DNA of 11,221 nt from an uncultured Micrococcales bacterium (GTDB lineage Bacteria > Actinomycetota > Actinomycetes > Actinomycetales > Microbacteriaceae): positions 1 to 11,221 of the forward strand of contig CAIJJH010000041.1 of NCBI GenBank assembly GCA_903820955.1, given 5' to 3'. Position 1 is the first letter of the stretch; every line of letters begins with the position of its first letter. Position numbers and translations under genes: made by a program. Shown here in pieces: positions 6,551-11,221 of the stretch. Under the pieces are notes generated by a model, which had not been told where the DNA came from, searched no databases, and worked only from the letters and a program-made list of their open reading frames with translations.

Positions 6551-8737
6551 ATGCCTAACCAAGGCAATTCAACTCCGCGCGCGCGCGGTAGCAAATCGAC
6601 CCCTGCCCGTTCATACAAGCCTCGTGAAGATGGCCGCGGAGGTCGTTCGCCACAGCGTGAAGACCGCCCGGCATCAGACCGTTCGGCTCGCCCAGCCGGC
6701 GCATACAAGCCACGCGAAACCCGCGACGGACGACCAGATCGCGGACGCGACTGGACCCCACCGACCGCAGATGGTGCTCGCAAACCACGTCACAACGCCG
6801 ACGAGCGTGCAGCTCGCGCTGGCGACCGTGACGCAAGGCCAGCCCGCGACGGCGAACGCCGTTCGTTCGACTCACGCCCACCACGCGATGGCGCTCGCCC
6901 TTCATTTGGCGACCGCGACCGTGGTTCAAGACCTGCCCCTCGTGATGGTGAGCGTCGTTCATTCGGCGACCGCCCGCAGCGCGATGGCGGACGCCCTTCA
7001 TTTGGTGACCGTGACCGCGGTGCACGCCCGGCTCCTCGCGATGGTGAGCGCCGTGATTGGGCTCCTCGCACAGACCGCCGCGACGAGCGTCCGCGTGACG
7101 ACCGCCGTGACGACCGTGGCCCTCGTGATGGTGCTCGCACCGAAGAGCGCCCAGGCCGCCGCACCTTTGGCGACCGTTCGGGTGCCCCAGCGCGCCGCGA
7201 ATACGGTGGCCGCGATGCTTCGCGTGACGGCCAGCGCCGTGACCGCGTAGAGCGTGACCAGTCTCGTGACCGCACCTTTGAGGGCGCTCGTGAGCGCACC
7301 CCAAACAAGAAGGCCTTCTTCGAAGACGTAGTTCTTGAGCGTCTAGATGCAGTGCCAGACTCTGAGGCGCTAATCGTCGAGACCTTCGCCGACATGGGCC
7401 TACACACCCGCGTAATTGAAGCTCTAACTGGAATGGGCGCAATAACCCCGTTCCCGATTCAGGCAGCAACCATTCCTTCGGCTCTAGCCGGTCAGGACGT
7501 CCTAGGCCGCGGTAAAACCGGTTCGGGTAAGACCATCGCTTTCGCGGTGCCTTTGGTTGAAAAGCTGATCGCAGCTGGTTCACGACCTCGTGACCCGGGC
7601 AAGCCTCGCGCACTGATCATTGCCCCGACTCGTGAGTTGGCCGACCAGATCGACCGCACGGTCAAGGGCTTGGCGCGTGCCGCCGGCTTCTTCACCGTCT
7701 GTATCTACGGTGGTGTACCTCAGCGCAAGCAAGAGATCGCCCTAGACCGCGGAACCGACATCATCGTGGCAACCCCTGGTCGCCTCGAAGACCTAATGTC
7801 TCAGGGAATCGTAGACCTTTCACAGGTCGAGACCATGGTTGTTGACGAAGCTGACCACATGTGCGACCTCGGCTTCATCGAGCCGGTTCGTCGAATCATG
7901 CGTGCCGCTGGCGACTGCCAGAAGCTATTGTTCTCGGCAACCCTAGACCGTGAGGTTGACTCGCTGGTTAAGGAGTTCCTGCCAAGTCCTTACGTCTACC
8001 AGGTTCCTGACGAAGAAGAAGACAACTCGAACATCATCCACCGCGTGCTAACCGTTGACGAGCAAGACCGCTCACAGGTGCTACTGCGTTTGGTTCAGGG
8101 CGAAGGCAAGAGCCTTATCTTCACCCGTACCAAGATGACCGCCGAGCGTCTCTCTGAGTCGTTGACCGCTGCGGGCGTGCCTGCAGCTCGTCTACACGGT
8201 GACCTCAACCAGAATCAGCGCAACCGCAACCTGGAGCGTTTCGTTTCGGGTGGCGTGCGAGTTTTGGTTGCTACCGACGTAGCCGCTCGTGGAATCCACG
8301 TGGACGACATCGCCCTGGTCATCCAGGTCGACCCGCCGGAGGAATACAAGACCTATCTTCACCGCTCGGGTCGCACCGGCCGCGGTCACAAGACCGGAAC
8401 CGTGGTTACTCTGATCCCTCGCTCACGTCGTCGTCGCCTAGAAGATCTTCTTCGACGCGCAGACCGTGACGGCATCTTCAGCGAAGTTCGCCCTTCGAGC
8501 GAATTGCTCGAAGAGCTTGCCGGCCCAATTGCACCAGCTCCGGCTGCCGAGGTTCTTGACTTCGGCGACAGCCGTGGCAACCGTGGTGGCGACCGTGGTG
8601 GCCGTGGTGGCGACCGCGATCGCGGTGGCTACAGCGGTGGTCGTGGCGGCGGTAAGAGCAACTTCGGTGGCAACGGTAAGGGTCGCTGGGCTGACAAGGC
8701 CGGCGGCGCAAAGCGTGCACCTAGGCGTTTCGACTAA
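6551..8737 (+). CDS. DEAD-box ATP-dependent RNA helicase with long charged N-terminal extension and RGG tail
   Basis: This 728-residue protein should unwind RNA duplexes using ATP, for example in ribosome assembly, RNA decay or cold adaptation. Residues 1 to about 265 are low-complexity and rich in Arg, Asp, Gly and Pro, including imperfect 32-residue repeats. The core then shows the Q motif (PFPIQ, Gln304), motif I GRGKTGSGKT (319-328), Ia PTRELA (359-364), TPGR, motif II DEAD (432-435), motif III SAT (462-464), motif V (ATDVAARGIHVDD) and motif VI HRSGRTGR (604-611). The last 50 residues or so are Gly/Arg repeats of RGG type, likely to bind RNA. The ATG at 6551 follows GAAGGA (6541-6546). 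A strong terminator follows, so it appears monocistronic. CTA leucine codons are frequent. Assignment to DeaD/CsdA or RhlE is not possible from motifs alone. Confidence 0.95.
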   Translation: MPNQGNSTPRARGSKSTPARSYKPREDGRGGRSPQREDRPASDRSARPAGAYKPRETRDGRPDRGRDWTPPTADGARKPRHNADERAARAGDRDARPARDGERRSFDSRPPRDGARPSFGDRDRGSRPAPRDGERRSFGDRPQRDGGRPSFGDRDRGARPAPRDGERRDWAPRTDRRDERPRDDRRDDRGPRDGARTEERPGRRTFGDRSGAPARREYGGRDASRDGQRRDRVERDQSRDRTFEGARERTPNKKAFFEDVVLERLDAVPDSEALIVETFADMGLHTRVIEALTGMGAITPFPIQAATIPSALAGQDVLGRGKTGSGKTIAFAVPLVEKLIAAGSRPRDPGKPRALIIAPTRELADQIDRTVKGLARAAGFFTVCIYGGVPQRKQEIALDRGTDIIVATPGRLEDLMSQGIVDLSQVETMVVDEADHMCDLGFIEPVRRIMRAAGDCQKLLFSATLDREVDSLVKEFLPSPYVYQVPDEEEDNSNIIHRVLTVDEQDRSQVLLRLVQGEGKSLIFTRTKMTAERLSESLTAAGVPAARLHGDLNQNQRNRNLERFVSGGVRVLVATDVAARGIHVDDIALVIQVDPPEEYKTYLHRSGRTGRGHKTGTVVTLIPRSRRRRLEDLLRRADRDGIFSEVRPSSELLEELAGPIAPAPAAEVLDFGDSRGNRGGDRGGRGGDRDRGGYSGGRGGGKSNFGGNGKGRWADKAGGAKRAPRRFD
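6848..7058 (+). repeat. Imperfect 96-bp tandem repeat inside the helicase gene (about 2.2 copies)
   Basis: CGCCCTTCATTTGG at 6896 recurs at 6992, exactly 96 bases later, and the similarity runs from 6848 to about 7058. Each unit encodes 32 residues of the form DGERRSF..RP.RDG.RPSFGDRDRG.RPAPR. Differences between copies are largely at third codon positions, as in FGDRDRG encoded two ways, so the repeat seems maintained as protein sequence. It falls at residues 100-169. Confidence 0.88.
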
Positions 8738-8750
8738 TTCGTTATAGCTG

Positions 8751-8791
8751 AAAAAAGGGACCCCAATCATTTGCTTGGGGTCTCTTTTTTT
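8751..8791 (+). terminator. Strong intrinsic terminator after the helicase gene
   Basis: GGGACCCCAA (8757-8766) pairs with TTGGGGTCTC (8775-8784), with one G-U pair and an eight-base loop. The stem is flanked by an A-run (8751-8756) and followed by seven T residues (8785-8791). Because the A-run faces the T-run, it could also work on the opposite strand, but no minus-strand gene ends here. Confidence 0.93.
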
Positions 8792-8870
8792 GCCCGGGAA
8801 TTTACTTCGTCGAACAATGTAAGATAAGTGAGCAACTTGTGGTATTTTCTCTGGAGGAGGATTTCTTACA

Positions 8871-10037
8871 GTGTCAAAAAAGCCAAGTAGTGTTGAAGTC
8901 ATGCACCCAGCCAGCAGCAAAGCTCGAAAGCGCGCGTCATTTGATGAGCTTCTCCTCGCAGGCATCAGCGCAATCGCCGAAAAAGGGATCGACCAGGTCA
9001 ACGTCACAGACGTTACGCTGATCGCCCAAGTCTCTCGGCCGACCTTTTACACATACTTCGGTGACCTGCACGGTTTTTATGCTGAGATTTGGATTCACCA
9101 CGGTCGCGAGTGGCTTGATGCCCAGTTCGACGAGGAAATCCCAATTTCACCGGCTATTGATAAAGCGCTTCTAGAAATTTTCGCCGTTGCGCGACGAATC
9201 CCTGAATTGATCGAGGTTGTCCAACCCGAATTCGAGCGCTGGTGGGAAGAAAAGGTTGGGTCTGACCCGCGCCTGGCCCAGAATGCGTCCTGGTATCTGG
9301 GAGCTCGACTCGGACTCAAAATCTCCGCGCCGGTTTCGCCTAAGACCGCTCTCGGGGTTCCGGTGTTCGCGTTTCTAGAGATACCCAAAGCCGAATTCGA
9401 TTCACCACTAATGGCGGGTCTCGGCGAGGTAACTTCGTCTCTGCCACCGATGCCGGGAATCCAATTCGCCGAGGAAGACCTTGAAAAAAGCTTCATGCAC
9501 TCGGCGATTGAAGTGATTGCAAAGTCTGGTGTTGCAGCTGCCTCGATGACTCGCATCGCTCGACGTGCCAGGGTTTCAACCGGAACCCTTTACCCACGCT
9601 TCAAGAACATTGAAAGCCTCATCGCGGGCTCATTCGCGCAGGCAATCCGAGAGATCGTGTCTGGCAACCTTGTGATGATCGAATCCGAGGGCACTGGCGT
9701 CGATCAGTACGGTCTTGCAGTAAACGCCGGCTTTAGGGCTGATCGTGACAGCTGGCGCAACTACCGCATCGAAATGCACGTTGCTGCGGCGCACGACCCA
9801 ACACTTGCTCGAATGATGGCGCCGGGGTTCGAAGAGACGGCCGGTTTGCTTGAAGCCTCGGCGGTTCGAATGGGGGTTACACCGAACTATGCCGAAATGC
9901 TGGCTTGGTTCATGCACGCCCACGCAATTGGAATTTCGCTAATCTACGCCGTCATGCCCGAGGTTGCCAAGCAGGACAACCGGTTCATGACAAGGCATTT
10001 AGGAACCATCTTGCGCGCCAACCAACAACTGGGCTAA
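8871..10037 (+). CDS. Tandem TetR-family transcriptional regulator (two HTH units in one chain)
   Basis: The protein is 388 residues, about twice the usual TetR length of around 200. It contains two TetR N-terminal DNA-binding units. The first spans about residues 20-75, with helix-turn-helix VTDVTLIAQVSRPTFYTYF (45-63); the second spans about 203-260, with helix-turn-helix MTRIARRARVSTGTLYPRF (226-244). Each is followed by a helical region that would serve as a ligand or dimerisation domain. The start is GTG at 8871, with GGAGGAGG (8853-8860) ten bases upstream. The reading frame is continuous with no sign of a frameshift, so this is a real fusion. It is preceded by the helicase terminator and followed by the ribosomal operon, whose promoter overlaps its 3' end. 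The target and ligand are unknown; related fused regulators are known in actinobacteria. Confidence 0.92.
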   Translation: MSKKPSSVEVMHPASSKARKRASFDELLLAGISAIAEKGIDQVNVTDVTLIAQVSRPTFYTYFGDLHGFYAEIWIHHGREWLDAQFDEEIPISPAIDKALLEIFAVARRIPELIEVVQPEFERWWEEKVGSDPRLAQNASWYLGARLGLKISAPVSPKTALGVPVFAFLEIPKAEFDSPLMAGLGEVTSSLPPMPGIQFAEEDLEKSFMHSAIEVIAKSGVAAASMTRIARRARVSTGTLYPRFKNIESLIAGSFAQAIREIVSGNLVMIESEGTGVDQYGLAVNAGFRADRDSWRNYRIEMHVAAAHDPTLARMMAPGFEETAGLLEASAVRMGVTPNYAEMLAWFMHAHAIGISLIYAVMPEVAKQDNRFMTRHLGTILRANQQLG

Positions 10038-10039
10038 AC
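10011..10039 (+). promoter_or_regulatory. Probable promoter of the rplJ-rplL operon
   Basis: TTGCGC (10011-10016) and TAAACT (10034-10039) are separated by exactly 17 bases, a standard sigma-70-type arrangement. Transcription would start near 10046, just at the beginning of the L10 leader. The -10 hexamer contains the TAA stop codon of the TetR-type gene (10035-10037), so the promoter lies inside the end of that gene. The hexamers match consensus only in part, but the position is convincing. Confidence 0.7.
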
Positions 10040-10043
10040 TGCT

Positions 10044-10170
10044 ACTAGCCAAAGACCGCTGGTTTTAGGTTTGAGCAATCAAAACTAACGAAGGTCCACG
10101 AATTAGTGGGATCCCGCGCAGGTGTGTGAAGTTTCTTTTGAACCTCGTGCGCATGCGCTCGGGGTTTTTC
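10044..10170 (+). ncRNA. Ribosomal protein L10 leader (autoregulatory mRNA element)
   Basis: The untranslated region before rplJ has the pattern I know from actinobacterial L10 leaders: AAAGACCGCTGG (10051-10062), a hairpin, GAAGGTCCACG (10090-10100), then GCGCAGGTG (10116-10124). GACC (10054-10057) can pair with GGTC (10093-10096) around an inner hairpin TTTGA-GCAA-TCAAA (10070-10083) that has a GNRA tetraloop. Free L10, probably bound to L7/L12, should bind this leader and reduce expression of its own operon. The leader ends in a terminator-like hairpin, suggesting control by attenuation. The exact ends are approximate. Confidence 0.85.
10141..10170 (+). terminator. Attenuator hairpin in the L10 leader
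   Basis: AACCTCG (10141-10147) pairs with CGGGGTT (10160-10166), one pair being G-U. An inner GCGC-AT-GCGC lies in the loop, and T residues run from 10165 to 10169. It lies 47 bases before the rplJ start codon, so it would stop transcription before the gene if allowed to form. Its 5' arm can also pair with GCGCAGGT (10116-10123), which would prevent it. Confidence 0.75.
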
Positions 10171-10216
10171 TAATTTTTGAGCCCGGGGCTACCAGCACTA
10201 GAAATCAAGGAGTGCC

Positions 10217-10732
10217 ATGGCGAACAAGGAAGCAAGCGTCGCCGAGTTAACTGGACTGTTCCAGACCTCGGCTGCCGTACTGCTAACCGAGTACCGCGGA
10301 CTCACTGTGGCTCAGCTCAAGGAGCTGCGCCGTTCAATCAGTGGGAACGCAACCTACGCTGTGGCAAAGAACACGCTAATCAAGATCGCTGCGGCTAACG
10401 CTGGCGTGACCGCTTTTGACGGTCTGCTGCAAGGCCCAACCGCTCTAACCTTCGTATCTGGTGACGTTGTCACCGTTGCGAAGTCGCTACGTGACTTTGC
10501 CAAGGCAAACCCTCTACTAGTCATTAAGGGCGGTGTCTTTGAAGGCGCCACACTTTCTGCTGCAGAGGTTACGAAGCTTGCTGATCTCGAAACCCGCGAA
10601 GTACTTATGGCCAAGGCCGCAGGACTCTTCAAGGCTTCGATGTTCCAGGCCGCTTACATGTTCACCGCTCCACTTGCAAAGGCTGCTCGCGCAGTCGACG
10701 CACTGCGTCAAAAGCAAGAAGCATCGAACTAA
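10217..10732 (+). CDS. rplJ: 50S ribosomal protein L10
   Basis: This 171-residue protein is the base of the L7/L12 stalk of the large ribosomal subunit, which recruits translation factors. Family features include the N-terminal rRNA-binding domain with LLTEYRGLTVAQLKELRR (22-39) and YAVAKNTLIKIAA (47-59), LQGPTALTF (70-78), VIKGGVFEG (101-109), and a C-terminal helical part (FQAAYMFTAPLAKAARAVDALR) that binds L7/L12 dimers. The length is normal for actinobacteria. The ATG at 10217 follows AAGGAG (10207-10212). It lies 42 bases before rplL and is controlled by the upstream leader. Confidence 0.98.
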   Translation: MANKEASVAELTGLFQTSAAVLLTEYRGLTVAQLKELRRSISGNATYAVAKNTLIKIAAANAGVTAFDGLLQGPTALTFVSGDVVTVAKSLRDFAKANPLLVIKGGVFEGATLSAAEVTKLADLETREVLMAKAAGLFKASMFQAAYMFTAPLAKAARAVDALRQKQEASN

Positions 10733-10774
10733 CCCAAACCAACGCTTTAAAAACAAACAACAAGGAGAAACAAA

Positions 10775-11155
10775 ATGGCTAAGTTGACTACCGACCAGCT
10801 AATCGAAGGCTTCAAGGAGCTTTCGCTAATCGAGCTAAGCGAATTCGTCAAGAAGTTCGAAGAGGTCTTCGAAGTAACCGCAGCTGCCCCAGTTGCAGCC
10901 GCTGCTGCAGCACCTGCTGCCGCTGCTGAAGCCGCTGAAGAGAAGGACTCGTTCGACGTAGTTCTAGAATCAGCTGGCGACCAGAAGATCGCTGTCATCA
11001 AGGAAGTTCGCGCACTAACCAACCTAGGTCTTGGCGAAGCCAAGGCTGTCGTTGACGGTGCACCTGCAACCGTTCTTGAGGGCGCAAACAAGGAGACCGC
11101 TGAGAAGGCAAAGGCAGCTCTAGAAGCAGCCGGCGCAAAGGTCACCCTAAAGTAA
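10775..11155 (+). CDS. rplL: 50S ribosomal protein L7/L12
   Basis: This 126-residue stalk protein stimulates GTP hydrolysis by elongation factors and is present in several copies per ribosome. Residues 1-33 form the dimerisation and L10-binding helices ([20 protein letters not shown]), residues 34-54 an Ala/Pro-rich flexible hinge, and residues 57-126 the factor-binding domain with [20 protein letters not shown] (71-90) and [11 protein letters not shown] (93-103). The start follows AAGGAG (10762-10767). Eight of its 12 leucines use CTA. It is the last gene of the operon, followed by a terminator. Confidence 0.99.
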   Translation: MAKLTTDQLIEGFKELSLIELSEFVKKFEEVFEVTAAAPVAAAAAAPAAAAEAAEEKDSFDVVLESAGDQKIAVIKEVRALTNLGLGEAKAVVDGAPATVLEGANKETAEKAKAALEAAGAKVTLK

Positions 11156-11168
11156 CTTTTCTTTACTT

Positions 11169-11206
11169 GAGAGCCGCCCCAACCCTCGTGGTTGGGGCGG
11201 CTTTCT
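11169..11206 (+). terminator. Intrinsic terminator after rplL
   Basis: A stem of about 16 pairs joins 11169-11184 to 11190-11205 (core GCCGCCCCAAC with GTTGGGGCGGC), with one G-U pair and a five-base loop. It begins 14 bases after the rplL stop. The T-rich stretch after it is short (TTTCT), but the stem is very G+C-rich. Confidence 0.9.
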
Positions 11207-11221
11207 AGTTATGCTCGAGAA

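Noticed and set aside
6848..7058. CRISPR-like or mobile repeat
   Set aside because: The repeat is contiguous, in frame and differs between copies largely at third codon positions, so it is coding repetition without spacers.
6555..7613. 352-residue minus-strand frame, and the 208- and 205-residue frames over the helicase N-terminus
   Set aside because: They are shadows of a low-complexity G+C-rich repetitive region that lacks stops in several frames; the products are His/Arg- or Ala/Thr-rich with no family features.
8438..9007. 189-residue minus-strand frame between the helicase and the TetR-type gene
   Set aside because: It spans the strong terminator and overlaps both well-supported genes; its sequence is the Ala/Thr-rich complement of the RGG tail.

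Overview
The window looks like part of the chromosome of a moderate-G+C actinobacterium. The best guess is a Microbacteriaceae-type organism, perhaps one of the small-genome freshwater lineages, but this is inference from protein character and no taxonomic search was possible. Supporting signs are an actinobacterial-style L10 leader and rplJ-rplL pair, a helicase with GRGKTGSGKT in motif I and long Arg/Gly/Asp-rich tails, a mycoredoxin-like protein, GTG and TTG starts, and TANNNT-type -10 elements. Genes that should be highly expressed strongly favour the leucine codon CTA.

Positions 1-5509 hold a sugar-uptake module. A LacI-family repressor (minus strand, 3' end cut by the window edge) diverges from a plus-strand operon: sugar-binding lipoprotein, permease, single-domain ATPase, an aldose-1-epimerase-like protein, a HAD phosphatase and a small mycoredoxin-like protein. 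The genes are closely spaced or overlap by one base. A perfect 18-bp palindrome plus a tandem 9-bp half-site lies between the repressor and the transporter and is the obvious operator. The transporter is CUT2 type; the short ATPase resembles FrcA rather than the two-domain RbsA, so a fructose-like or other monosaccharide is plausible, but the substrate cannot be read from the sequence.

Positions 5510-6550 are an accessory-looking insert: an isolated DUF3800 gene with an apparently leaderless GTG start, followed by 345 bases without a convincing gene but with several inverted repeats. Positions 6551-8791 hold a 728-residue DEAD-box RNA helicase with a repetitive charged N-terminal extension and a C-terminal RGG-like tail, ending in a strong intrinsic terminator.

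Positions 8871-10037 encode a regulator made of two TetR-type units fused in one chain. Its stop codon lies inside the probable -10 element of the ribosomal promoter. Then come an L10 autoregulatory leader with an attenuator, rplJ (L10), rplL (L7/L12) and a strong terminator. No tRNA, rRNA, CRISPR array or insertion sequence was seen.
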